Shown: positions 8,249-19,079 of the stretch, one piece after another | Layout of the letters: each line of letters begins with the position of its first letter | Numbering within the stretch: position 1 is the stretch's first letter | Notes under the pieces: model-generated | What the model was told of the DNA's origin: nothing | Seen by the model: the letters and a program-made list of their open reading frames with translations, nothing else | The model's database searches: none | Program-made: the position numbers and the translations under genes | Origin: Mesorhizobium sp. M4B.F.Ca.ET.203.01.1.1 | GTDB taxonomy: Bacteria > Pseudomonadota > Alphaproteobacteria > Rhizobiales > Rhizobiaceae | Reading direction: 5' to 3' | DNA: 64,000 bases | Assembly (NCBI RefSeq): GCF_004791025.1 | Contig: NZ_SRUO01000005.1 | Location: forward strand, 431,848-495,847

Positions 8249-9223
8249 TTAAGTTGTGGCCTCTTGTTCCCGGTCCTGAGCGCTCGCCGTTTGAACGCGC
8301 CGGGCAAGGAATTCCTGGATTTCGGCGTCGGTCGGCGCCGACGATCCGCCATGACGAGTGACGGAAAGCGCAGCCGCCGCGTTGGCGTAGCGCGCTGCTT
8401 CGTAAGGCGGCATTCCGCGCGACAGGCCGCTGACGAAGGCGCCGATATGGGCATCGCCGGCGCCGTTGGTATCGATGGCTTCCACGTCAAAGCCCGGCAC
8501 CGCCTGCGTCCGGCCATCGGCAAGCCGTACGAGGCAGCCCTGCGCGCCGGCGCGGATGACGACGCCCGCCGCTCTCTGGCAATGGTCGGCGAGCAGCCGG
8601 ATGGCGACGGTCTGCGCGTCGCCCGAACCGGCGATCTCGGCCGCCTCGTTGGTGTTGCAGCTCAGCCAGGTCGTGCGCGCCAAAACCCGGTCCAGGATCG
8701 GGCGCGGGATCTCGGCTATCACCGGCGTCGGATCGAAGACGAAGGGGACTTCCGCAGGCAGCGCCTCGATCCAGTCGGTGAGCGTATCTCGGCTTCCTGG
8801 ATAGCTCAGCGTGTAGCCAGAGGTGAAAACCCAATCGCCCGAAAGGATTTGGACCGGCTTCATCATGTCGAGCGTGAGCCAGCTCTCAGCCCCCGGCCAG
8901 GAGACGAAGGTCCGTTCGGCATCGCCGCTGATCATGGCGACGCAATTGCCGCTGTCCATCAACGGCGATGGCAGCGTCAACGTCGTGATGCCTTCGGCGG
9001 CAAAGGCCGTGCGCAGGAAATCGCCGTCGGGCCCGGTGCCGAGCTGACCGCCGAACACCACCCTCATGCCGGTGCGGCTCGCCGCCACCATCATGTTGAA
9101 GCCGCCACCGGCGACCCGCGCGTAGCTCGACGCGGTCTTCTCGGTGCCTGGCGCCGGCAAGGCGTCGATGCGGTAGACATAGTCCACCACGGCGCTGCCG
9201 ACATGGACCAGCCGTCCGCTCAT
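8249..9223 (-). CDS. PfkB family carbohydrate kinase (ribokinase-like)
   Basis: A 324-residue sugar or nucleoside kinase. The N-terminal PfkB signature is GGGFNMMVA near residue 40, and the C-terminal active site is DTNGAGDAHIGAF near residue 250, with the catalytic Asp in GAGD and the anion-hole glycines. Family members phosphorylate ribose, fructose, ribosides or pseudouridine. Its start overlaps the stop of the ADP-ribosylglycohydrolase gene by four bases (ATGA), so the two are co-translated. This makes a ribose or ribosyl product released by that hydrolase the simplest substrate guess (inference). Confidence 0.9.
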   Translation of the reverse strand: MSGRLVHVGSAVVDYVYRIDALPAPGTEKTASSYARVAGGGFNMMVAASRTGMRVVFGGQLGTGPDGDFLRTAFAAEGITTLTLPSPLMDSGNCVAMISGDAERTFVSWPGAESWLTLDMMKPVQILSGDWVFTSGYTLSYPGSRDTLTDWIEALPAEVPFVFDPTPVIAEIPRPILDRVLARTTWLSCNTNEAAEIAGSGDAQTVAIRLLADHCQRAAGVVIRAGAQGCLVRLADGRTQAVPGFDVEAIDTNGAGDAHIGAFVSGLSRGMPPYEAARYANAAAALSVTRHGGSSAPTDAEIQEFLARRVQTASAQDREQEATT

Positions 9224-10257
9224 GCGGCAGCCTCCTTGCCGGAGCGGATCTTTGCCTTGCGTGCCGCGACGAGATCGTCTGCCAGCGCGCGAACCTCGGC
9301 GAGATCGATGCCGTGCAACTTGGCGATGCGGTGCTGCGGCAGGCGCGACAGTCCGGCTGAGGCGCCTGCCATGCCGGCGGCGATGGCGCCGATCGTGTCG
9401 GTGTCGCCGCCGAGATTGGCGCTGATGACGGCCGCCCGCCAGGGATCGCCATCGGCGACCTCCAGCACGGCGAACGCCGCCGGAACCGATTCTTGGCTGG
9501 CGACGCCGGTGCCGACCAGATCGACGATCAGCCTGATCGCTTCTTTCTCAGTCTTGCCGCGCACGAGATCCTGCGCCCAGGCGATCCGCGCTGCGATATC
9601 GCCGCCGGTGACCCAATTCCCGTGCGTTGCCCCCAGCCGCGCCGCGGTCACGGCGCGCTCGGAAGCCGCGCGCCAGTCGGCGCCTGAGACTCCGCTGCTG
9701 ACCGCCGCAGCGACCGCGGCCGCCGAAGCTATGGCGATCGAGGTGTTGTGCGTCGCCCGGCAGGTTTCCGCGACCTTCGCAACCAGCGCGTCGAGCGGCT
9801 CCGGTGGCATCATGATGCCGACCGGCGCGATGCGCATCGCCGCGCCATTGGTATCGCCGGCGCTGCCGGCTTCCTCCGGCGGCACGCCGTCATTGATGGC
9901 GTCGATGGCGCGCTTGGTCGACGGGCCGAGCAGGTCGTAGCTGCCGCGCGCCTTGACCTCGCGCTCCCAGTCGAGCAGCGCATTGACCCAGCGCGTGTGG
10001 TCGAAACGGTCGCCGGACTCGACCATAATGCGGCCAAGCAGCAGCGCCTGTTCCGTGTCGTCGGTGATCGTGCCGGCAGCAAGGCCCTTCGACACCGGAT
10101 GATCGTCGACGGGCGCGACGAAGTCCTCGACATGGCCGTAAAGTTCGGCGATCCGGGCCGGCGACAGAAGCTGCGTCGGCATGCCCAGCGCGTCGCCAAG
10201 CGCGCCGCCGATCAGCGCGCCCATGGCGCGGTCGATCGCCCCGGCCGCAGGCGTCAT
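9220..10257 (-). CDS. ADP-ribosylglycohydrolase (DraG/ARH) family protein
   Basis: A 345-residue all-alpha hydrolase of the DraG family. Family marks are GALIGGALGDALGMPTQ at the N-terminus, the metal-binding TDDTEQALLL near residue 65, and GGDTDTIGAIAAGMAGA near residue 300; the Asp/Thr residues hold a di-metal centre that hydrolyses N- or O-glycosidic bonds to ribose. No nitrogenase-regulating partner (DraT) is nearby. Its location between a GntR regulator and a PfkB kinase in a transport operon argues for small-molecule catabolism rather than protein de-ADP-ribosylation (inference). Confidence 0.88.
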   Translation of the reverse strand: MTPAAGAIDRAMGALIGGALGDALGMPTQLLSPARIAELYGHVEDFVAPVDDHPVSKGLAAGTITDDTEQALLLGRIMVESGDRFDHTRWVNALLDWEREVKARGSYDLLGPSTKRAIDAINDGVPPEEAGSAGDTNGAAMRIAPVGIMMPPEPLDALVAKVAETCRATHNTSIAIASAAAVAAAVSSGVSGADWRAASERAVTAARLGATHGNWVTGGDIAARIAWAQDLVRGKTEKEAIRLIVDLVGTGVASQESVPAAFAVLEVADGDPWRAAVISANLGGDTDTIGAIAAGMAGASAGLSRLPQHRIAKLHGIDLAEVRALADDLVAARKAKIRSGKEAAA

Positions 10258-10258
10258 C

Positions 10259-10984
10259 TCAAAACTCCAGATGCAGGGCGAAATGCGCCGGGTTGAGCAG
10301 GCTGGTGACGAATTCGATGGCGCGGCCGTCGGCGGCGCGGGTCAGGCGCCGGGTGCGCAGGAAGGGCGTGCCGGGCGCGCAATCGAGGATAGCGGCATCC
10401 GCCGCGCTCAGCATCTCGATGTCGACCCATTCCTCGCCATGGTCGGGCACCAGCCCTGCCCCGCGCAGCGTCTGGTGCAGCGAGCCTTCGCGCAGGCCGC
10501 GCAGCGGCACGTCTTCCAACTCGGGCGAAAGCGGCAGGCGGCTGCGCTCGATCGAAATCGCATGGCCGTCATTTGCATTGGTGCGGACGCGATCGACGGC
10601 GATGAAGGCCGGATTGCCAAGGCCGAGCCTGGCGGCAAGGTCCGCGTCCTCGATGACTTCGAGCCGCAGCGTGCGCGTCTCGGCATTGGCGCCGGCATTG
10701 GCAAGCGCGCGCGACCAGCCGACGGCATCGTCGACCGGCATGCCGTCGAAGGTGACGAAGGAACCGATGCCGACCCTGGTGGTGATCAGGCCCCGGCTCG
10801 ACAATTCCTCGAGCCCTTTGCGGACCGTGTTGCGGCTGACGGAGAAGCGCTGGACGAGTTCGTTCTCGCTCTGCAGGCGGTCGCCGAAGCCGAGCACCCC
10901 GGAGCGGATTTCGTGCTCCAAAACCGTCGCGATCTGCTCGGGCTTGCCGGTTCCGGGGGTGATCTGCGTCGCGCGACGGGCCAT
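10259..10984 (-). CDS. GntR family regulator with UTRA ligand-binding domain (HutC subfamily)
   Basis: A 241-residue DNA-binding regulator. The winged helix (about 12-80) includes LQSENELVQRFSVSRNTVRKGLEEL; the C-terminal part (about 95-235) has the UTRA pattern, with IERSRLPLSPELEDVPL and a final FVTSLLNP-type segment that binds small molecules. It is the first gene of the minus-strand operon and lies one base from the glycohydrolase gene, so it is probably autoregulated with the whole operon. A palindrome (GTTCAGTGAAC, 10995-11005) sits just upstream of its start. Confidence 0.92.
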   Translation of the reverse strand: MARRATQITPGTGKPEQIATVLEHEIRSGVLGFGDRLQSENELVQRFSVSRNTVRKGLEELSSRGLITTRVGIGSFVTFDGMPVDDAVGWSRALANAGANAETRTLRLEVIEDADLAARLGLGNPAFIAVDRVRTNANDGHAISIERSRLPLSPELEDVPLRGLREGSLHQTLRGAGLVPDHGEEWVDIEMLSAADAAILDCAPGTPFLRTRRLTRAADGRAIEFVTSLLNPAHFALHLEF

Positions 10985-10991
10985 ATCGATA

Positions 10992-11022
10992 CCTGTTCAG
11001 TGAACCTGTATAGTCCTGTTCA
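10992..11022 (-). promoter_or_regulatory. Probable GntR operator upstream of the transport/salvage operon
   Basis: The leader of the GntR gene contains the perfect 11-bp palindrome GTTCAGTGAAC (10995-11005), and the octamer CCTGTTCA occurs twice (10992-10999 and 11015-11022), 23 bp apart. The position about 10 bp upstream of the start codon would block transcription or initiation of the whole minus-strand operon. Assignment to the adjacent HutC-type regulator is inferred. Confidence 0.5.
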
Positions 11023-11114
11023 ATAGTGCATTCGAAAGGCGGCGTCAACGGGTAAGCCTTTGAGCAGGGAACGAACTCCTCAGGCGACTGCCTCATTCCC
11101 ATTTTCAACCGTCG

Positions 11115-11292
11115 CGCCGCCCCTCACCTGCCTGCCGACCCCTCTCCCCGTATAGTGACGGGGAGAGGGGCGCTGTCCTGCCGGTTTCGCCAATCATCAG
11201 CGTTGCCAAGAAAGGGCCGTCGTTGTGGCCAGCCCCTTCTCCCCGTCACTATACGGGGAGAAGTGCCCGGCAGGGCGATGAGGGGCGGCGCC
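11115..11292. repeat. RIME-like long inverted repeat
   Basis: Two arms of about 57-61 bp (11115-11171 and 11232-11292) are near-perfect reverse complements across a ~60-bp spacer. Each arm itself contains a palindromic core (CTCCCC, ten bases, GGGGAG) with the loop GTATAGTGAC on the left and GTCACTATAC on the right. Sequences of this type (CTTCTCCCCG...CGGGGAGAAG with adjacent GGCAGGGCGATGAGGGG) are dispersed intergenic elements in rhizobial genomes. The 10985-11331 gap holds no gene besides this element and the GntR operator. Confidence 0.8.
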
Positions 11293-11331
11293 AACCTCGG
11301 ACAATTGGCAACTGGCGGCGACGATCGCCAG

Positions 11332-12114
11332 TCAGACGAAGAAGAATTCCTCGACCCGCTGCTTGGCCTTGCGCAGCCCAGGCAGGATCTCGCGCTCCAT
11401 CGCCTCGACCGAAAAGCGGGCCGACTGCGTCGAGACGTTGATGGCGGCGACGACCTGGCCGGTACGGTCGCTGATCGGTACGGCTATCGAACGCAGGCCG
11501 AGCTCCAGTTCCTCGTCGACAATGGCGAAGCCGTCCGTCTCGGCCTGTTGAACCGCCTTGGCCAGCAAGTCCCGCCTGACGATCGTCTTCGGCGTCCGCC
11601 GCTCGATCTTTGCATCGGCGAGGAAGGTCTTCATCTCACCGGCGCTCAGGCCGGAGAGCAGCACGCGACCCATCGATGTGCAGTAGGCGGGCAGCCTTGT
11701 GCCGACGTCCAGCGCCACGCTGAGGATGCGGCGGCCGGGGATGCGCGCGACATAGACGACATCCTCGCCCGACAGCACCGCGGCGTTGCAGGCCTCGTCG
11801 AATTGCGCGGCCACCTCGCGCATGATCGGCGCCGCGAAGGTCCACAGCGAGGCGCCGCCGAGCCAGGTCCGCGCGACGGTGAGCAGGCGCGGCGACAGTG
11901 AAAACAACCGGCCCGACTGAGTCGCGTAGCCGGTGGCGACCAGCGTCAGCAGAAAGCGGCGGGCGCCGGCGCGGGTCAGGCCCGCCTCCTCCGCCATCTC
12001 GGTCAGCGTCATGCCGGCCGGGTAGCGGGCGAGGATCTCCATCACCGCAAGGCCGCGCTCCAGCGAGCCGACATGATCGCGCGAACTGGCTTCGTCTTCC
12101 ACGACTGGGCCCAT
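11332..12114 (-). CDS. pcaR: IclR family regulator of the beta-ketoadipate pathway (PcaR)
   Basis: A 260-residue IclR protein: winged helix-turn-helix at about 15-75 (LTEMAEEAGLTRAGARRFLLTL) and an IclR effector domain with VALDVGTRLPAYCTSMGRVLLSGL and RSIAVPISDRTGQVVAAINVS. The sequence pattern is that of PcaR/PobR/PcaU regulators, which sense beta-ketoadipate or hydroxybenzoates. It is divergent from pcaIJF, with a GTTCGC-AAT-GCGAAC palindrome between them, so it most likely controls pcaIJF and itself. Confidence 0.88.
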   Translation of the reverse strand: MGPVVEDEASSRDHVGSLERGLAVMEILARYPAGMTLTEMAEEAGLTRAGARRFLLTLVATGYATQSGRLFSLSPRLLTVARTWLGGASLWTFAAPIMREVAAQFDEACNAAVLSGEDVVYVARIPGRRILSVALDVGTRLPAYCTSMGRVLLSGLSAGEMKTFLADAKIERRTPKTIVRRDLLAKAVQQAETDGFAIVDEELELGLRSIAVPISDRTGQVVAAINVSTQSARFSVEAMEREILPGLRKAKQRVEEFFFV

Positions 12115-12167
12115 GGCATTGACTCCCCGTCAGGGCAAGATTAGAAAGTATCTCATATAAAACATAT

Positions 12168-12182
12168 GTTCGCAATGCGAAC
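12168..12182. promoter_or_regulatory. Probable PcaR operator between pcaR and pcaI
   Basis: A perfect inverted repeat GTTCGC-AAT-GCGAAC lies 27 bp before the pcaI start and 54 bp before the pcaR start. The spacing and 15-bp size match operators of IclR-type aromatic catabolism regulators. An AT-rich stretch (CTCATATAAAACATATG) just to its left could hold the -10 of the pcaR or pcaI promoter. Confidence 0.6.
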
Positions 12183-12208
12183 TTTCTTGCCAACGCCGGA
12201 GCCCAAGC

Positions 12209-13066
12209 ATGGTGAAGTTCCTGCCGCTGAAGGAGGCTGTCGCAGAGAACCTGCACGACGGCGATACGGCCGCATTCGAGGGTTTCACCCATCTGATCCC
12301 GACCGCAGCCGCGCACGAAGCCATCCGCCAGGGCTTCCGTGATCTCACTTTGATCCGCATGACGCCTGACCTGATCTACGACCAGATGATCGGCATGGGC
12401 ATGGCGAGAAAGATCATCTTCTCCTATGTCGGCAATCCCGGCGTCGGCCTGTTGCGGCGCGCCCGCGACGCCATCGAGAATGGCTTTCCGCGCGCGATCG
12501 AGATCGAAGAGCACAGCCACGCCGGCATGGCCAACGCCTATGAGGCGGGTGCTGCCGGCCTGCCTTGCGCTATCTTCCGCGGCTATCGCGGCGCCGGCCT
12601 CGCTTCGGTCAACCCTAACATAAGGTCGCTCACCTGCCCCTTCAGTGGCGAAGTGCTCGCCGCCGTTCCATCGATCCGGCCCGACGTCAGCTTCATCCAT
12701 GCGCAGAAGGCCGACCGCAAAGGCAATGTGCTGGTCGAAGGCATCATCGGCATCCAGAAGGAAGCCGTGCTCGCAGCCAGGCGCGCCGTGGTGACGGTCG
12801 AGGAAGTGGTCGACAATTTCGACGATCTCCACCCCAACCTCACCGTTCTGCCGAGCTGGACGATATCGGCCATCTCGGTCGTGCCGGGCGGCTCGCATCC
12901 GTCCTACGCACACGGCTACTATGCGCGCGACAACGCCGCCTATCTCGAATGGGACGAGGTCGCCGCCGACCGCGACCGCTTCCAGGCATGGATGCAGAAG
13001 AACGTCATCGAGGGCAGCGCCGACGACTTCGCCGCCCGCGTCGAACATCTGAGGAAAGCCGCATGA
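12209..13066 (+). CDS. pcaI: 3-oxoadipate CoA-transferase, alpha subunit
   Basis: A 285-residue subunit that with PcaJ transfers CoA from succinyl-CoA to 3-oxoadipate in the beta-ketoadipate pathway. Family I CoA-transferase alpha features are present: the N-terminal EGFTHLIPTAAAHEAIRQ segment, FSYVGNPGVGLLRRARDA, and GYRGAGLA. The start codon follows a GGAG site. Its stop overlaps the start of pcaJ (ATGA at 13063-13066), as is usual for the two subunits of this enzyme. Confidence 0.95.
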   Translation: MVKFLPLKEAVAENLHDGDTAAFEGFTHLIPTAAAHEAIRQGFRDLTLIRMTPDLIYDQMIGMGMARKIIFSYVGNPGVGLLRRARDAIENGFPRAIEIEEHSHAGMANAYEAGAAGLPCAIFRGYRGAGLASVNPNIRSLTCPFSGEVLAAVPSIRPDVSFIHAQKADRKGNVLVEGIIGIQKEAVLAARRAVVTVEEVVDNFDDLHPNLTVLPSWTISAISVVPGGSHPSYAHGYYARDNAAYLEWDEVAADRDRFQAWMQKNVIEGSADDFAARVEHLRKAA

Positions 13067-13866
13067 GCGACGCCGGAAATTTGGGCTTCACGCCCAACGA
13101 AATGATGACGATCGCCGCCAGCCGCGCGCTGAAGAATGACGACGTCTGCTTCGTCGGCATCGGCGCGCCATCGGCCGCCTGCAACGTCGCGCGGCTCACC
13201 CATGCGCCGGACATCACGCTGATCTATGAGAGCGGCACCATCGGCACCGCGCCCGACGTGCTGCCGCTGTCAATCGGTGACGGCGAACTGTGCGAGACAG
13301 CAGTCACCACCGTCGCGGTGCCGGAGATGTTCCGCTACTGGCTGCAGGGCGGCCGCATCTCCATCGGCTTCCTCGGCGCGGCCCAGCTCGACAGGTTCGG
13401 CAACATCAACACCACCGTCATCGGCGACTACGCGCACCCGAAAACGCGCCTTCCCGGTGGCGGCGGCGCGCCGGAGATCGCCACCTCTTCAAAAGAGGTT
13501 TACATCACCATGGCGCAATCGAAACGCGGCATGGTCGAAAAGATCGACTTCTTCACCTCCTTCGGCCATGGCGAGGGCGGCGATCACCGCAAGCGGCTCG
13601 GCATCGATACGGCCGGCCCGACGCTTTTGATCACCGACCTTGCGATTTGGAAGCCGGATCCGGTCACCAAGGAATTCACCGTCGTGTCGTTGCATCCAGG
13701 CGTGACCCGCGAACAGGTGCAGGCGACCTGTGGCTGGGTGGTAAGATTTGCCGAGGCTCTTGACGAGACGCCGGCGCCGACGGAACTCGAGCTGACGACA
13801 TTGCGCGATCTTCAGGCCCGCACCAAGGCGGCGCATGAGGGGACCGCCAAGGGGAAAGCTGCATAG
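13063..13866 (+). CDS. pcaJ: 3-oxoadipate CoA-transferase, beta subunit
   Basis: A 267-residue beta subunit carrying the catalytic side of family I CoA-transferases: YESGTIGTAPDVLPLSIGDGEL contains the catalytic Glu (ESG motif), and LPGGGGAPEIATSSKEVYI is the conserved glycine-rich segment. It is translationally coupled to pcaI and directly abuts pcaF, whose ATG follows the TAG stop without a gap. Confidence 0.95.
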   Translation: MSDAGNLGFTPNEMMTIAASRALKNDDVCFVGIGAPSAACNVARLTHAPDITLIYESGTIGTAPDVLPLSIGDGELCETAVTTVAVPEMFRYWLQGGRISIGFLGAAQLDRFGNINTTVIGDYAHPKTRLPGGGGAPEIATSSKEVYITMAQSKRGMVEKIDFFTSFGHGEGGDHRKRLGIDTAGPTLLITDLAIWKPDPVTKEFTVVSLHPGVTREQVQATCGWVVRFAEALDETPAPTELELTTLRDLQARTKAAHEGTAKGKAA

Positions 13867-15072
13867 ATGACCGACGCCTTCATCTGCGACTACATCCGCA
13901 CGCCGATCGGCCGCTTTGGCGGCGCGCTCTCCTCGGTGCGCGCCGATGATCTCGGCGCCATACCCTTGAAGGCTTTGGTCGAGCGCAACACGGGTGTCGA
14001 TTGGGCTGCCGTCGACGACATCGTCTATGGCTGCGCCAACCAGGCAGGCGAGGACAACCGCAACGTCGCCCGTATGGCGCTGCTGCTCGCAGGCCTGCCC
14101 CAGGACATTCCGGGCTCCACCGTCAACCGCCTCTGCGGCTCGGGCATGGATGCCGTCACCATCGCGGCGCGCGCCATCAAGGCCGGCGAGGCCGAGCTGA
14201 TGATCGCCGGTGGTGTCGAGTCGATGAGCCGCGCGCCCTTCGTCATGCCCAAGGCTGACACCGCCTTCTCGCGCAACGCCGAGATCCACGACACCACCAT
14301 CGGCTGGCGCTTCGTCAACCCGCTGATGAAGAAACAGTATGGCGTCGATTCCATGCCGGAAACGGGCGAAAACGTTGCCGAGGACTTTGCCGTTTCGCGC
14401 GCCGACCAGGATGCCTTTGCCGTGCGCAGCCAGGACAAGGCTGTGGCGGCGCAAGCCAATGGCCGGCTGGCGAAGGAGATCACGCCGGTGACGATCCCGC
14501 AAAGGAAGGGCGACGCGATCGTGGTCGGCAAGGACGAGCATCCACGCGCCGGCACCACCATCGAGGCGCTGGCCAAACTGCCGACGCCGTTCCGCCAGGG
14601 CGGCACGGTGACCGCCGGCAATGCTTCCGGCGTCAATGACGGCGCGGCCGCCCTCGTCATCGCTTCGGAAGCAGCCGCGAAGAAACACGGCCTGACGCCG
14701 GTCGCCCGCATCCTTGGCGGTGCTGCCGCCGGCGTTGCGCCGCGCATCATGGGCATCGGCCCGGCGCCGGCAACGAAGAAACTCTGCGCCCGCCTCGGCC
14801 TGACGCCCGAGCGGTTCGACGTCGTCGAGCTCAACGAGGCCTTCGCCTCGCAGGGCATCGCGGTGCTGCGCCAGCTCGGCATCGCCGAGGACGCCGCGCA
14901 CGTCAACCCGAATGGCGGTGCGATCGCGCTCGGCCACCCGCTCGGCATGTCGGGCGCCCGCATTACCGGCACGGCGGCGCTGGAGCTTCGCGAGCGCGGC
15001 GGCCGCTATGCGCTCGCAACCATGTGCATCGGCGTCGGCCAGGGTATTGCGATCGCGCTGGAGCGGGTTTGA
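13867..15072 (+). CDS. pcaF: Beta-ketoadipyl-CoA thiolase
   Basis: A 401-residue thiolase that splits beta-ketoadipyl-CoA into succinyl-CoA and acetyl-CoA, the last step of the pathway. The nucleophile is Cys90 (RLCGSGMDA), with His357 in GGAIALGHPLG and Cys387 in MCIGVGQG. The GENVAEDFAVSRADQDAF segment is typical of PcaF/PaaJ. It is third in the pcaIJF operon and ends convergent with pobA. Confidence 0.95.
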   Translation: MTDAFICDYIRTPIGRFGGALSSVRADDLGAIPLKALVERNTGVDWAAVDDIVYGCANQAGEDNRNVARMALLLAGLPQDIPGSTVNRLCGSGMDAVTIAARAIKAGEAELMIAGGVESMSRAPFVMPKADTAFSRNAEIHDTTIGWRFVNPLMKKQYGVDSMPETGENVAEDFAVSRADQDAFAVRSQDKAVAAQANGRLAKEITPVTIPQRKGDAIVVGKDEHPRAGTTIEALAKLPTPFRQGGTVTAGNASGVNDGAAALVIASEAAAKKHGLTPVARILGGAAAGVAPRIMGIGPAPATKKLCARLGLTPERFDVVELNEAFASQGIAVLRQLGIAEDAAHVNPNGGAIALGHPLGMSGARITGTAALELRERGGRYALATMCIGVGQGIAIALERV

Positions 15073-15074
15073 CG

Positions 15075-17304
<2,230 letters not shown>

Positions 17305-17315
17305 GTTCAGGCCGG

Positions 17316-17930
17316 TCAGCTGTCGAAGAAGACCGTCTCCTTGTCGCCCTGCAGGTGGACATCGAAGACGTAGGTGTCGCCCTGGCGCTCGGCGATCAGC
17401 GTCGGGACGCGCAAGCGATGCTCGATGCGGGCAAGGATCGGATCCTCGCCATTGGCCTTTTCCTCGTCCGAGAAATAGAGCCGGGTATGGAGGCCGATAT
17501 TGATGCCGCGCGCCACGATCCACAGCGTGATGTGCGGCGCCATCAGCCGCCCGTCGCGGAACGGCACGCGGCCTGGCTTGATCGTCTGGAACAGGCAGGC
17601 GCCCGTTTCCATGTCGGTCGGCTGCCGGCCCCAGCCCAAAAAGTTCGGATCGGCCGCGCCGCGCAATTCGGCCGGCGAATTGTAGAACCCGCTGGCATCG
17701 GCCTGCCAGATCTCGATCAGCGCGTCCTTGAGCGGCGCGCCGGCGCCGTCGAAAACGCGGATACGCAGCTCGATGCGCTCGCCCCTGGTCTCACCGTTGA
17801 CCATGCACGAGCCAAGATCGCTCTCATAGACGCCGCCGATGCCGCAGAAATTCGGCGTCAGCCCGATATGAACGTAGGGTCCCGCGGTCTGCGAAGGGCT
17901 TTCCTTCAGCCGGTCGAGCGATTGCGCCAT
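17316..17930 (-). CDS. pcaG: Protocatechuate 3,4-dioxygenase, alpha subunit
   Basis: A 204-residue structural subunit of the intradiol dioxygenase. Features are SQTAGPYVHIGLTP at the N-terminus, IEIWQADASGFYNSP and the strand MAPHITLWIVARGINIGLHTRLYF. As in other PcaG proteins, the full iron-ligand set lies in the beta subunit. The gene starts within the stop of pcaH (overlap at 17930). Confidence 0.95.
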   Translation of the reverse strand: MAQSLDRLKESPSQTAGPYVHIGLTPNFCGIGGVYESDLGSCMVNGETRGERIELRIRVFDGAGAPLKDALIEIWQADASGFYNSPAELRGAADPNFLGWGRQPTDMETGACLFQTIKPGRVPFRDGRLMAPHITLWIVARGINIGLHTRLYFSDEEKANGEDPILARIEHRLRVPTLIAERQGDTYVFDVHLQGDKETVFFDS

Positions 17931-18688
17931 CAATTGCCCTCCGGCCTGTTCTCGAACAGCGTCGAGCGACGTCCGCGCAGCACGATATCGAACTTGTAGG
18001 CGAGCGCGTCCATCGGGATCGTCGACTGCATGTCGAGGGTTGCAATCAGCGCTTCGATGGCTGCCTTGTCGGAAATGCCGCCGACGATCGGGCAGCGCCA
18101 GATCAGCGGATCGCCTTCGAAATACATCTGCGTGATCAGCCGCTGCGCGAAACCCTTGCCGAACACCGAAAAATGGATATGGGCAGGGCGCCAGTCGTTC
18201 GGACCGTTCGGCCACGGATAGGGTCCCGGCCTGACGGTGCGAAAGGCGTAGCCGCCGTCATCGCCGGTGATGGTGCGGCCGCAGCCGCCAAAATTCGGAT
18301 CGAGCGGCGCCAGATAGCCGTCCTTCTTGTGGCGGTAGCGGCCGCCGGCATTCGCTTGCCAGAATTCAAGCAGCACGCCCGGCACGCCCTTGCCCCGTTC
18401 GTCGAGCACCCGTCCATGCACGATGATGCGCTCGCCGATGGCGCTCTCGCCAGGCGTGGCGAAATTATGGATCAGGTCGTTGTCCAATTCGCCGAGCATG
18501 GCGTGCCCGAACACCGGGCCGGTGAGTTCCGACAGCGTATTGTCGAAGGAAAGCAGTGCCTTTTGCGGCGAGCGCAGCACCGAGCTCTTATAGGCGGGCG
18601 TCAGCGCCGTCGGATGCCAAAGGCGATCGCGCTGGAAGAAGGCGCCGGTCTCCGGCGCCCGGTTGGAGCCCGGCTCAGGCATGGGCAT
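17930..18688 (-). CDS. pcaH: Protocatechuate 3,4-dioxygenase, beta subunit
   Basis: A 252-residue catalytic subunit that cleaves the protocatechuate ring to 3-carboxymuconate with non-haem Fe3+. Probable iron ligands are the Tyr of AGGRYRHK, the Tyr of GPYPWPN and both His of RPAHIHFS. The start is at 18688 or two codons later at 18682; both overlap the pcaC end by 8-14 bases. Co-transcribed with pcaG. Confidence 0.95.
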   Translation of the reverse strand: MPMPEPGSNRAPETGAFFQRDRLWHPTALTPAYKSSVLRSPQKALLSFDNTLSELTGPVFGHAMLGELDNDLIHNFATPGESAIGERIIVHGRVLDERGKGVPGVLLEFWQANAGGRYRHKKDGYLAPLDPNFGGCGRTITGDDGGYAFRTVRPGPYPWPNGPNDWRPAHIHFSVFGKGFAQRLITQMYFEGDPLIWRCPIVGGISDKAAIEALIATLDMQSTIPMDALAYKFDIVLRGRRSTLFENRPEGN

Positions 18689-19079
18689 TCTCGTCCATCT
18701 GCGCGAACACCTCCTTGGCGATCCTGAAGGCGCGGTTTGCGGCCGGCACGCCGGCATAGATCGCGACATGCAGAAAGGCTTCGCAGATATCGTCGCGCGA
18801 TGCGCCGGTGTTGGCGGTGGCGCGCACATGCATGGCCACCTCCTCGTCATGGCCGAGTGCCGCAAGCAGCGCCAGCGTCACGATCGAGCGCTCGCGCTTC
18901 GACCAGCCCGGCCGCGCCCACACCGTTCCCCACGCGGCCTCGGTGATCAGGTGCTGAAACGGCCGGTCGAAATCGGTGGCCGCATCCTCGGCCCGGTCGA
19001 CATGGGGATCGCCGAGTACGGATCGCCGGACCTCAAGTCCGGTCCGGTATCGGGTTGTGTTCTTGGAAATGTCATCCAT
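18675..19079 (-). CDS. pcaC: 4-carboxymuconolactone decarboxylase
   Basis: A 134-residue CMD/AhpD-fold enzyme giving beta-ketoadipate enol-lactone. Family features are [35 protein letters not shown], including the conserved Glu-His region, and [25 protein letters not shown]. Stand-alone, not fused to pcaD as in actinobacteria. It overlaps pcaD by 8 bases and pcaH by up to 14 bases. Confidence 0.95.
   Translation of the reverse strand: MDDISKNTTRYRTGLEVRRSVLGDPHVDRAEDAATDFDRPFQHLITEAAWGTVWARPGWSKRERSIVTLALLAALGHDEEVAMHVRATANTGASRDDICEAFLHVAIYAGVPAANRAFRIAKEVFAQMDENAHA

Noticed and set aside
9220..10257. Nitrogenase-regulating DraG
   Set aside because: The family matches, but no DraT or nif gene is present and the operon is a transport/kinase operon, so the specific draG name was not given.
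13489..14937. Minus-strand open frame over pcaJ-pcaF
   Set aside because: pcaF catalytic Cys and His are on the plus strand; this frame only mirrors its codon usage.
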